Source: JAWKZG01 sp041396125
GTDB taxonomy: Bacteria; Pseudomonadota; Gammaproteobacteria; Competibacterales; Competibacteraceae
DNA length: 64,000 bases
NCBI GenBank assembly: GCA_041396125.1
Contig: JAWKZG010000021.1
Location: 24,704-88,703, forward strand
Reading direction: 5' to 3'
Position 1 is the stretch's first letter; each line of letters starts with the position of its first letter. Below are positions 34,894-44,324 of this stretch, piece after piece. Below the pieces are notes generated by a model, which was not told the origin of the DNA, searched no databases, and saw nothing but the letters and a program-made list of their open reading frames with translations. The translations under genes were made by a program, and so were the position numbers.

Positions 34894-36035
34894 TGCATTA
34901 TGACGTCGTTATTGCCGGCGGTGGACCGGCGGGCTGCGCCTGCGCAATCACACTCCGTCAGGCAGGCTATTCGGTCTGCCTGATCGATCCTCTGCGGGAA
35001 GCAGCGTTCAAGATCGGCGAAGCCTTACCCGGTGCAGCCATACGTTTGCTGCATCGACTGGGTTTTGCCGGCCTTGCTGAGCTGATGCCAGCGGGAACCT
35101 ATAAAACCTGTGTAGCCAATCTGTCCGCCTGGGGAAGCGACACCTGGCAGGCTATGGATGCCATGCTGAATCCCGAGGGCGGTGGGTGGCATCTGAATCG
35201 CGTCTGTTTCGATAGCGCACTCATGAACAGGGTACAAACCCTGGGTGTGACGGTTGAGCAGGGCAGGGTTTCGACTTGCCAATATGTACCGGCGTCTGGC
35301 CAGGCGGCCTCCGTGCACCATGTTGGATATATAAAAAATCCGGCCGGACAAGCGCAGCAGATGCAGGCGAAATGGGTGGTGGATGCCAGCGGCAGAAGTT
35401 CCGTGATCGCCAAAAAGTACGGTGTGCAACGCTTTCGCCTGGACACGCAAATGGCTGCCGTGGTCTGGCTGCAATCGCAGGTGGCGGATAAAGATAATAC
35501 AACGCGCATAAAATCCGCTGAGAATGGCTGGTGGTATAGCGCACGTCTGCCGGGCGGTAAGCGGGTGCTGGCCTTTTTTACTGAACCGCAACAAGCAGCT
35601 GAATATGCCAAGCAGCCGTGTCGCTTTGTAACAGCCGCCAATCGGTCGGGCGCGCTGCCTTTTTTGGTCAGCGAAAGCGATATCGTGTACGGGGTCAGAG
35701 TCGCTAACGCCGGCGTCAGCAAGCTCAAACAGGCCGCTGGCAATGGCTGGCTGGCGGTCGGTGATGCTGCCTCGTCATTGGACCCTTTATCATCGCAAGG
35801 CATCTTTTTTGCCCTGTTCAGCGGCATAAGAGGTGCGGAGAACATCGTCGCAAATGATCAAAACGCGGATGATGTTGGCCATTTGCGGGATTATCAACAA
35901 AAACTCGATCGCGTGTTCCAGACCACGCAACAGGCGCGTTTTTATCATTACTCCAATGAGCTGCGATTTATCGCCAGGCCATACTGGCAACAGCGTTTGC
36001 GCAGTACCCGAAGCGTTGCTGACTTGGCCTCATAG
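34893..36035 (+). CDS. LodB/GoxB-like flavoprotein, CTQ maturation
   Basis: A 380-aa FAD-dependent protein of the tryptophan-halogenase/geranylgeranyl-reductase-like group: VVIAGGGPAGCACA at the N-terminus, an SVCLIDP strand end, and the second FAD motif VGDAASSLDPLSSQG (D291). It overlaps the fusion gene by one base (TAATG), the pairing seen for lodA/lodB and goxA/goxB, where the flavoprotein is required to generate the tryptophylquinone cofactor in the oxidase. That role is assigned from family and neighbour. Confidence 0.88.
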   Translation: MHYDVVIAGGGPAGCACAITLRQAGYSVCLIDPLREAAFKIGEALPGAAIRLLHRLGFAGLAELMPAGTYKTCVANLSAWGSDTWQAMDAMLNPEGGGWHLNRVCFDSALMNRVQTLGVTVEQGRVSTCQYVPASGQAASVHHVGYIKNPAGQAQQMQAKWVVDASGRSSVIAKKYGVQRFRLDTQMAAVVWLQSQVADKDNTTRIKSAENGWWYSARLPGGKRVLAFFTEPQQAAEYAKQPCRFVTAANRSGALPFLVSESDIVYGVRVANAGVSKLKQAAGNGWLAVGDAASSLDPLSSQGIFFALFSGIRGAENIVANDQNADDVGHLRDYQQKLDRVFQTTQQARFYHYSNELRFIARPYWQQRLRSTRSVADLAS

Positions 36036-36061
36036 GCGGGGCTATGGCAAAACAGTGCGGA

Positions 36062-36913
36062 TTATTTAGCTGGCGTTGTCTTCGGGCGCAGTGTCAGCGC
36101 GATGGATATCAGAATCATCAAGAGCGACACCACTTTTTGCCAGGTCAATGGATCACCCAGCAGCAGTATCGCCGATAACACGCCGACCACCGGGGCCATC
36201 AGCGCTGAAATGGCTGCGACAGTTGCCGGAAGACGGCCCACCATGATGGTCCATAAGGTGTAACAGATGACCATCGGGCCGAGCACATGGTAAACCATCG
36301 TCCATACAACCGGCGCTGTTGGCCAGGACTGTTCCCAGGGCGGCTCAAAGATCAACACCAGCGGCCAGCAGAGTACGCTGGACACCACAAAAAACCAGAC
36401 CGTCAGCGCCAGTGATGACAGGCTCCAGCTACGGGATTTTAAGGCAACGTTACCGAGCGCCCAGGACGATGCAGCCAGTAGCATAATGATTGGACCGAGC
36501 GGATCGGCTACCAGGGCACTGAAGTTTTCCGACGCCAGCACCACCAGACCCGCCATACCGAGTGCCAAAGCTATAGCGCTACGCAGCCCCAGCCGTTCAC
36601 CCAGGAAGATAGCAGCGAACAGCGCCGTCAGTGCTGGCATCGTATAAGCGATGATCGCGGCCTTCGAGGTTTCTGTCAGTATCTGGCCGATGGTTGTCGC
36701 TATATTAAAACCGAAAACCACCAACAGGCCGGTAAATACAATGGCGATACGGTCGCCGGGGGCCGGGCGCAAGCGAAGCCCTTTGGCATGTGCAATGATG
36801 GCAAGCAAAAGCGCGGCGCATGGAAAGGCAACGGCTCGAATGGTCAGCGGCGGCATTTCAGTCAGCATGAACTTGACGGCAGGCCAGTTCAATCCCCACA
36901 GCAAGCCAATCAA
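36062..36913 (-). CDS. EamA/DMT-family transporter, start uncertain
   Basis: About ten hydrophobic helices in two EamA repeats (LIGLLWGLNWPAVKF, then SSWALGNVALKSRSW at the start of the second). Drug/metabolite transporters of this kind export amino acids or small metabolites. The only usable start near the first helix is TTG at 36913, which would cut into helix 1; upstream the same frame stays open to about 36980 (IIIDAVKPSQQQTNGTTLV) but has no ATG or GTG. Either a rare start or an indel is involved. It is convergent with the lodB-like gene across 26 bp. Confidence 0.8.
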   Translation of the reverse strand: MIGLLWGLNWPAVKFMLTEMPPLTIRAVAFPCAALLLAIIAHAKGLRLRPAPGDRIAIVFTGLLVVFGFNIATTIGQILTETSKAAIIAYTMPALTALFAAIFLGERLGLRSAIALALGMAGLVVLASENFSALVADPLGPIIMLLAASSWALGNVALKSRSWSLSSLALTVWFFVVSSVLCWPLVLIFEPPWEQSWPTAPVVWTMVYHVLGPMVICYTLWTIMVGRLPATVAAISALMAPVVGVLSAILLLGDPLTWQKVVSLLMILISIALTLRPKTTPAK

Positions 36914-37273
36914 GACAACCGTTACGAGAGTTGTGCCGTTGGTTTGTTGTTGGGAGGGTTTAACAGCATCGATGATGATGTACCTCTTGTTTTAGTGAAC
37001 AGGAACAGGTGGTCGTCAAACCACCCGGAGGGTGCCCTGGCACAGTCTCCCGGCGGGTAGCATGTCACAGTACGATAGGTTTTTCGAGAGCAGCGTGCTG
37101 ATTCGGCAATGGTCTGTGTGAGTTGGGCCGAATACCGGACGTGATCCTGCCAGAATGGCTTTTTCTCTTTTCAGGTGATGCACATCACAGACCGCTCGTC
37201 AGACCTGTGTTACACAGGACACTCCAGCGGAAGTAAACCCGTCACGCTGTGCTTATTACCAGAGGAGAATGTA
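36914..37273. other. Divergent intergenic region
   Basis: 360 bp between the EamA gene and the PS-decarboxylase-like gene. It includes possible extra N-terminal codons of the transporter, a CRP-like palindrome at 37174 and the GAGGAG ribosome site at 37262-37267. No other gene is visible. Confidence 0.5.
37174..37189 (+). promoter_or_regulatory. CRP/FNR-like site upstream of PS-decarboxylase-like gene
   Basis: GGTGA-TGCACA-TCACA differs from the TGTGA-N6-TCACA palindrome by one base and lies 85 bp before the ATG at 37274, a plausible activator position. A sequence match only. Confidence 0.4.
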
Positions 37274-38687
37274 ATGCCGATCCCCGTACTGCGAAAATGT
37301 TTATCCACGGTCTGTGTCGTGGGGCTGATGCTCAGCGCCGGGGCCTGGGCCGCCGAATGTCCGGAGCTATCACGCCAGCCGATCACCGAGAAGTTAATTG
37401 CGATGGTGGAGGCTGATACCAACCTGAAGTACGACCTGTCACAGTCGATTGCAATGGGTCAGGTGGTTAACAACGATCCGATGACCAATCCAGTAGCGAG
37501 CCTGGATGATTACTACAACTTCATTGATGCGCTGGCGACGTATAACCCGCAGAATATGAAAACGGGCGTATTCAACGGCAAGATTCGTGTCAGCATGGAT
37601 GGGGCTAATTACTGCAACTGGAATATTCTCGATTTGCTGGCCTATAGCTATTTCCTGGTTGATCGGCAGATCACCACCGATCCACGCGGCCAGATCCAGT
37701 TTGAGAACGACGCCTTTTCCGAATGGATGCGATCAGTGGCCGAGGCCTGGGGTGAGTATCTGGAGACACCGCCCTCAGCGCAATACGTGCCGGATTTCGA
37801 GCATGATCCGAATTTTGGCGACTGGTACTGCCCGTCCGAGCCGTATCCGACGTTTCAACTGTTTTTTACTCGCGAACTATGCCGCAAAACCTTTCCCAAC
37901 GGCTCGCGTCCGGTGCAGGGTTATGACGATCCGCTGACCGTCGTTTCTATCGGGGATTCAAACTCTGCCGGCTGGTGGCCGATCAGCGCCGATGGCAAGC
38001 TGGTAACGACCTATGACGGCGTCGCGCAATCGGGGCGGGTCATCAAGGGCAAGCTTTACAGCGATGTACATACGTTCATTACGGGCGAGCCGGATGAAAC
38101 CGTGCTGGCCGAGTTTGGCTCGATTGATCCGGCCCGATTCAACAATGGCACCTGGACGCACCAGTTCCTGAATGTGAACAACTACCACCGGCTGCATGTA
38201 CCTGTCGCGGGCAAGCTGGTTTATGAAGCACATCCAGGCAGGTGTGCGGATGAAGTCGGGCTGGACACGGGCCTTAGGCGAAGGTGAAGTATCGTTCTAT
38301 GATCCGCGTGATACCGCCGACTGGCAGTTTGGTCAGACCCGGATGGTGATCGGGATCGAGACCCCGGCACACGGCATCGTTGTGATCTCGCCTATGGGCA
38401 TGGCGCAAGTGTCCGGTATCGTAGCGCGTGATTGGGTGCAGGAAGGTGCAATGGCTGAAAAAGGCTGGGAATTTGCCAATTTTGCCTTTGGCGGCTCTGA
38501 TTTCGTGGTGATCTTCGAGCAACAGGCCGAATTTACTTTAACCGTACCGCATGCCGCAGAAGTCGCGCCCGGCGCAGGGGTGAATTACCTGCCGTCCCTG
38601 CAAGGCGAGAAATACGGCTGCCTCGGTGGTGGTACGGATTGCAGCAACACACCCGGCAACCCGCCGCCGTCGCCTCCGGATCAATAG
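37274..38687 (+). CDS. Secreted phosphatidylserine-decarboxylase-like protein, one frameshift
   Basis: Start at 37274 behind GAGGAG. A signal peptide (about 1-27, ending GAWA) precedes a 470-aa protein once one extra base near 38235 is removed. The first frame ends with NVNNYHRLHVPVAGKLVYE; the second continues IQAGVRMKSGW, GIVVISPMGMAQVSG and FAFGGSDFVVIFEQ. These are the conserved barrel and the pyruvoyl-forming GGS(D) site of the PS-decarboxylase-related family. Housekeeping Psd is cytoplasmic-side and not Sec-exported, so this is a paralogue with a likely periplasmic or secreted location and unknown substrate. The C-terminus ends in a Pro-rich tail. Confidence 0.8.
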
Positions 38688-38782
38688 CGTAAGAATAAAA
38701 GCGCGGATCTGGTCCGTGTGATTGTATAAAACATAAGTTGCCGGCCAGTCTGTCTGGTCGGCTTGACAATGTTCCTTCCGTC

Positions 38783-38806
38783 ACTCCCGTGCAGGCGGGA
38801 ATCCAG
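38783..38806 (+). repeat. dRS3-like palindromic repeat
   Basis: ACTCCCGTGCAGGCGGGAATCCAG, a copy of the ATTCCC-N8-GGGAAT palindrome family with one half slightly altered. First of three between the PS-decarboxylase-like gene and proQ. Confidence 0.85.
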
Positions 38807-38838
38807 ACAATCTCCAGTATTCTCATACCGAATCCGTC

Positions 38839-38860
38839 GTTCCCGTGCAGGCGGGAATCC
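38839..38860 (+). repeat. dRS3-like palindromic repeat
   Basis: GTTCCCGTGCAGGCGGGAAT core, second of three tandem-spaced copies (about 56 bp after the first). Confidence 0.85.
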
Positions 38861-38932
38861 CGTATGGTCCCGGATGCCGTTTCACTCTATCCGGGCTACT
38901 TCTGTTACCTGTTTCACACCAGAATCATTGTC

Positions 38933-38956
38933 ATATCCGCGCAGGCGGGAATCCAG
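38933..38956 (+). repeat. dRS3-like palindromic repeat, degenerate
   Basis: ATATCCGCGCAGGCGGGAATCCAG shape with a damaged left arm; third copy, about 40 bp past the proQ stop on the convergent side. Confidence 0.75.
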
Positions 38957-38996
38957 GGCGAGCAGCGACAGGGTTGGATTTATCCCGGCAACAGCA

Positions 38997-39398
38997 TCAA
39001 GCCGCAATGTGCTGGGCTTCAGTCTGTTCAGTCTGGCTTTGCCGGACCACCTTGCGTTCCTGCGGTGCTGTTTTGCGCTGCTCCAGTATGTCGTGCGCAT
39101 GTTGCTGTTCTTCCCGCGTGACTTCGCCTACAGGATGGCCGTCCAGGTTGTAGCGCAGACCACCTCGACTTACCGCCAGCAGATAGGGTCTGGAGCGCAG
39201 ATGGTAGCGCAGGCTCCGCTTGAGAACACCACTGGATAGTGTGCTGCGTGTCAGTAACTCCTGGGTGATACCAACCATGAGGGGAAGGTGTTGAGCCAGG
39301 ACAGGATAGTCTTGCATCAGTTTACTCAGGACAGCCCGCTTGGTTTCAGGTTTTCCTGTTTTGGCAGGCGCGGCAGCTGGGGTATCAATGGTGGACAT
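38997..39398 (-). CDS. ProQ/FinO-domain RNA chaperone
   Basis: A 133-aa single-domain ProQ/FinO protein that should bind structured small RNAs and mRNA 3' ends. Core features are LMQDYPVLAQHLPLMVGITQ, LKRSLRYHLRSRPYLLAV, RGGLRYNLDG and PVGEVTREEQQHA. An N-terminal Ala/Pro/Lys-rich linker and a basic, Gln/Thr-rich C-terminal tail flank the fold. It lacks the C-terminal Tudor-like domain of E. coli ProQ. The gene is convergent with the PS-decarboxylase-like gene. Confidence 0.87.
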   Translation of the reverse strand: MSTIDTPAAAPAKTGKPETKRAVLSKLMQDYPVLAQHLPLMVGITQELLTRSTLSSGVLKRSLRYHLRSRPYLLAVSRGGLRYNLDGHPVGEVTREEQQHAHDILEQRKTAPQERKVVRQSQTEQTEAQHIAA

Positions 39399-39782
39399 AT
39401 AGACCTCGATAAGTCACTTATATTGAAATTTGTATCAAATTAAGCATCTATCGAGCCAGTTTTTTATGGGTTTAGGTATATGTTTGTTTAAGCGATATTT
39501 TTCAGGCTTGTGTGAAGCTTCTGCAGCAGGTTTTTCAGGGTGAAAATTCCAATCAGGTCATCCCATCACAAACAACAATGTGTCTAAATGTGGCACTTTC
39601 GGGCGATAGATATCATAAGCTAGGGGTATCCATCCAAATTGCCGGGCAGCTCAGCTGTCTGTTGCTGAGCTGCAGCAGAATCTCATCAATGCCGATTTCT
39701 TCTCGTTGTTTAGCGCATGCCTTCATATATAAGGCTGAGGCACAATCGTTACCTTCTGGCATCTGCCGAAAAATATCTGAGG
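39399..39782. other. Intergenic region, AT-rich
   Basis: 384 bp containing the promoter side of proQ and the 3' side of the PLD-like gene. No convincing frame, RNA or repeat is visible. Confidence 0.4.
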
Positions 39783-40495
39783 CTACTCTGGCTTCAGATT
39801 TTCTGGCCAGATGAAATAAGGGCCGAAGCGCTTGCTGAATTTAAACTCTCCACCGGCCTTCTTACCTTGAGCAGTTAAGTAGGACTTTCCGTCTCGCTCT
39901 TCCAGGTATCCCTGCTGGGTTAGTTGAGATAATAAATCACCGGTTTTCATTCCTAATTTTTGGGCTAGCTTGGAGGACGTCAATTTACCAACACTATCAT
40001 TGTCATCGGTTTCTGCCCCTTCTCCTGTTTCTGATTCAAGGTCTTTCTCAACTTTCTCGAGCGACATCCGTATTTCATCGCTAATGCGTATGATTCTTTG
40101 AGCTTCTTCATAGGCATCTTTGTAGAGGTCAGGATCATCATTACGCTGGATCAGAACACCCATTTCATTATTATTTACCTGGCTGAATTCATAGAGGTTT
40201 AAGCTGCTGATAATGCAGTTTTCCTCGTTCAAATAGCATTTTGCATGCAGGTTTTTGCAGAAACTTGTCCTGACATAAGTCAGTTCTTTGAGCCAGTTGA
40301 TTTCTTCCGGTTGCAGCTCATTTTTGCCGTATACAATACGCATGTCGATCTTAAGCCGATTTTTATCTTCCAGTAACTCTTTGATGCGATCATTTAACTT
40401 CAAAAATGGGCTGATCAGTACCAATCGATCTCTCGCGTTTTTTATTAATTCCTCTAAAAATAATTGGTTGCGCTGGTGTTTAAAAATTTAGCCAT
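39783..40495 (-). CDS. Phospholipase D-like domain protein, frameshifted
   Basis: The first frame starts at 40495 with MAKFLNTSATNY and breaks in a TTTTT run near 40450; adding one T gives 237 aa continuing LEELIKNARDRLVLISPFLK. The single HxK motif is NLHAKCYL, followed by IISSLNLYEFSQ, typical of the PLD/nuclease superfamily with one active-site half, so it should act as a dimer. A C-terminal winged-helix-like segment (KLTSSKLAQKLGMKTGDLLS) follows. Such proteins occur in phospholipid-cleavage, nuclease and defence contexts; the substrate cannot be told here. The indel lies in a homopolymer and may be an error. Confidence 0.78.
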
Positions 40496-41042
40496 GATTT
40501 TATCGTTTCCTCGGTTACGTCTGGGTAAGCATCAATACAAGAAGTGAATGTGGCTGGCCTAAAGAGAAAGTGAAAGCTTGTTAGAAACTTTAAAAGACTC
40601 AGAAATTTTAACCATATACCTATCAGTCAGTCATATGTGATTGCTGTGCCTGGATCGGTGCAGGGTTGCCCAATGATGGGATCATGTCTAGGACTGGGTA
40701 GATTACTACACATGCCTTTTCAAAAACACGCTCAGACATGGCAGGCATTTGGAGGATTCTTGTCCATAACGGGAAGCGGTTTGTAACATACTGATGAGCT
40801 GGAAGCGCTAATTTGGATTTCCGCCCGCGCGGGAGTAACAGGCCGGGTACGGGGATGGCAGCTGACTGGATGCAACGTCCGGGGCGTTGTTTCGGGCACA
40901 GTACGGTTTAGATGCACAACGGTACTTAACGGTGTTTGTAATCCGGTAAAATCCGGGCCTGGAGTCTTAACTTTGGGTTAAACTCTGGATGGCCATTTTG
41001 GATGTGGATTGTACGAAAAACTAACCTTAGGAGAACGATACT
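40496..41042. other. Intergenic region with one inverted dRS3-like repeat
   Basis: 547 bp separating the PLD-like gene from the TAXI-TRAP operon, divergent. It holds one degenerate dRS3-like copy at 40814-40836 and the AGGAG ribosome site near 41030 of the next gene. The short frames found here derive from the repeat or have no recognisable product. Confidence 0.5.
40814..40836 (-). repeat. dRS3-like repeat, degenerate, minus orientation
   Basis: On the minus strand ACTCCCGCGCGGGCGGAAAT then CCA, related to the ATTCCC-N8-GGGAAT family with several changes. Confidence 0.5.
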
Positions 41043-42059
41043 GTGAAGAAGTTTTCAATGAAACTGATGATAGCGGCAGCGGCTGTAACTCTGGCTATTG
41101 GCATGGCACCGACAAAAGCGGAGGAGGCCAGTTATATCCTGGCAACAGCCTCGACAGGTGGCACCTATTATCCGGTGGGTGTTGCGCTTTCAACCCTGGT
41201 GAAGGTCAAGCTGCAGCCGAAACAGAACATCGCGATGTCGGCCATCAATTCGGCCGGATCTGGCGAAAACATCCGCCTGCTGCGTGAGAATGAAGCCCAA
41301 TTTGCTATTTTGCAGGGGCTGTATGGCTACTATGCGGCAACCGGCACCGGTCCGCTGGCCAATGAAGGGCCGCAGAAAGACCTCCGTTCGGTGACGATGC
41401 TGTGGCAAAACGTGGAGCATTTTATTGTGGCGTCAGATGCTGCCAAGACCGGCACCATTGACGATTTCGTCGCCCTGAAAGGAGAGAGCGTAGCACTGGG
41501 CAAGCGCAACTCCGGCACCATTGGTTCCAATATGGCGATTTTGGGCGGACTGGGCGTCGATGCCGAAGCCGGCTACACCCTGGTTGAGGGTGGCTATGGC
41601 CCATCGGCTGAAGCGCTGCAAAATGGCCAGGTCAAAGGCATTTCCATCCCGGCCGGTGTACCGGTTGGCGCGGTCAGCCAGCTGATGGCGTCGATGGGCG
41701 ACCAGGCCACGATTCTTAATTTCACCGATGAGCAGATGGCAGCAGCCGACGGTGGCCGTGAGCTCTGGACCCGCTTTGTTATTGCGGCAGAAACCTACCC
41801 CAGCCAAAGCGCTGATGTGAACACCATCGCGCAGCCGAACTTTCTTGCTGTGCGCTCGGATCTGTCCGAAGAAAATGTCTACCTGATCACCAAAACCATC
41901 TACGAAAACCTGCCCTTCCTGCAGGCTATTCACTCGGCGACCAAAGTCATGGCCATCGAAAAAGCCATTGCCGGTCTGCCGCTGCCTTTGCATCCTGGTG
42001 CGGCGAAATATTATGCCGAAGTCGGTATTGATATTCCCGAGCGTCTGATCGCCAAATGA
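41043..42059 (+). CDS. TAXI-family TRAP transporter substrate-binding protein
   Basis: A 338-aa periplasmic binding protein. Start is GTG at 41043 with AGGAG about 10 nt upstream. A signal peptide (about 1-25, ending TKAEE) precedes YILATASTGGTYYPVG, the TAXI-type binding signature, and ENIRLLRENEAQFAILQG. It captures an organic acid or amino acid and delivers it to the fused TRAP permease encoded 144 bp downstream. The ligand cannot be inferred from sequence. Confidence 0.92.
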   Translation: MKKFSMKLMIAAAAVTLAIGMAPTKAEEASYILATASTGGTYYPVGVALSTLVKVKLQPKQNIAMSAINSAGSGENIRLLRENEAQFAILQGLYGYYAATGTGPLANEGPQKDLRSVTMLWQNVEHFIVASDAAKTGTIDDFVALKGESVALGKRNSGTIGSNMAILGGLGVDAEAGYTLVEGGYGPSAEALQNGQVKGISIPAGVPVGAVSQLMASMGDQATILNFTDEQMAAADGGRELWTRFVIAAETYPSQSADVNTIAQPNFLAVRSDLSEENVYLITKTIYENLPFLQAIHSATKVMAIEKAIAGLPLPLHPGAAKYYAEVGIDIPERLIAK

Positions 42060-42203
42060 TTCACACGATGATTCACACGCCAGCATTCCCTGTGTGATTG
42101 ACACGTCCCCGTGACTCGCACGTTAATCCGGCGGGTGAGTCACATTGCCGGAGCGGTGCCTCTGGTCACCGCTCCATCAACCAGAAAATAGGGTGGAACA
42201 GCT

Positions 42204-44324
42204 GTGTCAGACACCTCTTTAGACGCGGAGCATCCCGGCCTCCGCAGCTTTACTGGCCTGTCCGGTAAAGCCGTATCAGGCCTGGCGATTTTTCTCTCGC
42301 TCGGGCATCTTTTCCTGGCGATTTTTCCCTGGTTATCAGAACTTGAGCGCAATGTGTTTCATTTCGCCGGGTTTTCGCTGCTGTGCGCGCTGATCTATCC
42401 GATGGCCAAACGCAAGTGGTCGACCCAGAGCCGCCGCGGACTGCTCATAGATCTCGCGATTGGTGGCCTGACGGCGTGCGCAGCGATCTACCTGGCCCTG
42501 GCTGAAGATGCTATTTACGAGCGTGGCGTGCGCTTATCGATTCTGGACTGGATCGCCTGCTGCACGGTCATCCTGGGCGCTATCGAGCTGACCCGGCGCT
42601 CTGCCGGTTTGGTGATACCGGTTCTGATTGTGCTCTCACTCAGTTATGTGGTGGCCTGGGGGGCATGGATCGGCGGGGTGTTTTCATTTCCCGGCCTGTC
42701 CTGGGAGACCATGCTGTTTCGGTCTATTTATGGCGATGACGCGCTGTTTGGCACTATCGCGCGGATTTCGTCGACCTATGTGTTTCTGTTTATTATTTTC
42801 GGCGCTTTCCTGATTCGCTCCGGCGCCGGAGATTTCGTTATTGATCTGGCGCGCGCGCTGGCCGGACGTCTGGTGGGAGGGCCGGGTCTGGTGGCGGTTG
42901 TCGCCTCCGGGCTGACCGGCACCATTTCGGGGTCGGCGATTGCCAATACGGCATCTACCGGCGTCATTACTATTCCGCTGATGAAGCGCGCCGGTTTCGA
43001 GCCGAAATTTGCTGCTGGAGTTGAGGCGGCGTCCTCGACCGGCGGACAGCTCATGCCGCCTATCATGGGTGCGGGTGCGTTCGTGATGGCGAGCTTCACG
43101 CAAATCTCGTATGAATACATCGTGCTGATCGCTGCACTGCCGGCGTTACTGTATTTTCTCTCGGTGGCCTTTTTCGTCAGAATCGAAGCCAAACGGCTTG
43201 ATCTGCAGCCGATGCCCTCGGATGGCCGTACCCTGGGCACTGCTGTGCGCGAAGGCGGGGCGAGTTTTATTATTCCTATTATTGTGTTGATCACGCTGCT
43301 GGTGTCGGGGTTTACGCCAACCTATGCGGCCGTGATCGGCATTATTACGGTGATCGTATCGAGCTGGCTGACCAGGCAGCCGATGGGGATCAAAGCGGTG
43401 TTCGAGGCGCTGGAAATGGGCGCACGCAATATGATTACCTCGGCGATTTTGCTGTGTGCGGTCGGACTGGTCATCAACGTGATAGTAACCGCCGGGGTGG
43501 GCAATACCTTCAGTCTGATGATCGCCGAATGGTCGAACGGCATTCTCCTGGTGGCCATTGCGCTGATCGGGCTGGCGTCGCTGGTGCTGGGTATGGGGCT
43601 ACCGGTCACCGCCGCCTATATCGTACTCGCGACATTGTCAGCACCGGCGCTGGCCGGGATGATTTCTGATCTGGTGGTGATCGATGCCATCTCGGCCGGC
43701 ACGCTGCCGGAAACAGCCAAAGCTGTCATGATGCTGGGCGCGCCGGAGGCTATTCCGCTGTTGGCCGGGCCGATACCGCTGGAGCAGGCTTCGGCGCTGG
43801 TGACCGGGCTGCCGATGGAAATTGCGGCGCAATTGCGCGAAATGGTCGTGCCACAGGATATGGCAACAGCGGCCCTGCTGTCGGCGCACATGATTGTGTT
43901 CTGGCTGAGTCAGGACTCCAACGTCACTCCGCCGGTCTGTCTGGCGGCCTTCACGGCAGCCGCAATCGCCAAATCACCCCCGATGGCGACCGGGCTTACC
44001 AGCTGGAAGCTGGCGAAGGGGCTTTATATTGTGCCGGTACTGTTCGCCTACACGCCGATTTTGTCCGGCGACTGGGGTGCAGCACTGCTGGTTTTCGGTT
44101 TTGCGGTGGTGGGTATTTATGCGCTGGCGGGCGGTATGCAGGGGTGTATGGAGCAGCCGCTGAATTTGGCTTTGCGCCTGCTTGCACTAGCCGCCGGTGT
44201 GGCCTGCCTGTGGCCGTTTTCGCTGGCGATCAACTGCGCTGGCGTCGTGGTCACTGCACTCATGCTGTTCTATAACAGCCGTTCCCCGCGTCTCCCCGGC
44301 GCCCATCCTGGAGTAGTTTCATGA
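42204..44324 (+). CDS. TRAP transporter fused permease (4TM/12TM)
   Basis: A 706-aa polytopic membrane protein with GTG start at 42204. The N-terminal small-subunit (DctQ-like) helices are fused to the large DctM-like subunit; blocks include GGPGLVAVVASGLTGTISGS, AIANTASTGVITIPLMKRAG and FEPKFAAGVEAASSTGGQLM. Uptake is driven by Na+ or H+ gradients. It is translationally coupled to the TPP enzyme by an ATGA overlap at 44321, so transported substrate and enzyme are probably linked. Confidence 0.92.
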   Translation: MSDTSLDAEHPGLRSFTGLSGKAVSGLAIFLSLGHLFLAIFPWLSELERNVFHFAGFSLLCALIYPMAKRKWSTQSRRGLLIDLAIGGLTACAAIYLALAEDAIYERGVRLSILDWIACCTVILGAIELTRRSAGLVIPVLIVLSLSYVVAWGAWIGGVFSFPGLSWETMLFRSIYGDDALFGTIARISSTYVFLFIIFGAFLIRSGAGDFVIDLARALAGRLVGGPGLVAVVASGLTGTISGSAIANTASTGVITIPLMKRAGFEPKFAAGVEAASSTGGQLMPPIMGAGAFVMASFTQISYEYIVLIAALPALLYFLSVAFFVRIEAKRLDLQPMPSDGRTLGTAVREGGASFIIPIIVLITLLVSGFTPTYAAVIGIITVIVSSWLTRQPMGIKAVFEALEMGARNMITSAILLCAVGLVINVIVTAGVGNTFSLMIAEWSNGILLVAIALIGLASLVLGMGLPVTAAYIVLATLSAPALAGMISDLVVIDAISAGTLPETAKAVMMLGAPEAIPLLAGPIPLEQASALVTGLPMEIAAQLREMVVPQDMATAALLSAHMIVFWLSQDSNVTPPVCLAAFTAAAIAKSPPMATGLTSWKLAKGLYIVPVLFAYTPILSGDWGAALLVFGFAVVGIYALAGGMQGCMEQPLNLALRLLALAAGVACLWPFSLAINCAGVVVTALMLFYNSRSPRLPGAHPGVVS

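Noticed and set aside
38783..38956. Three regularly spaced palindromes considered as a CRISPR array
   Set aside because: Units are 20-24 bp, imperfect and unequally spaced (about 56 and 94 bp), the same unit is dispersed singly elsewhere, and no cas genes are present; dRS3-like repeats fit better.
38738..39239. Plus-strand frames across the dRS3-like cluster containing PCRRESR and AGGNP peptides
   Set aside because: These peptides are repeat translations, and the frames run antisense through proQ.
40732..40917. 61-codon minus-strand frame before the TRAP operon
   Set aside because: Composed largely of the inverted dRS3-like repeat; no protein features.
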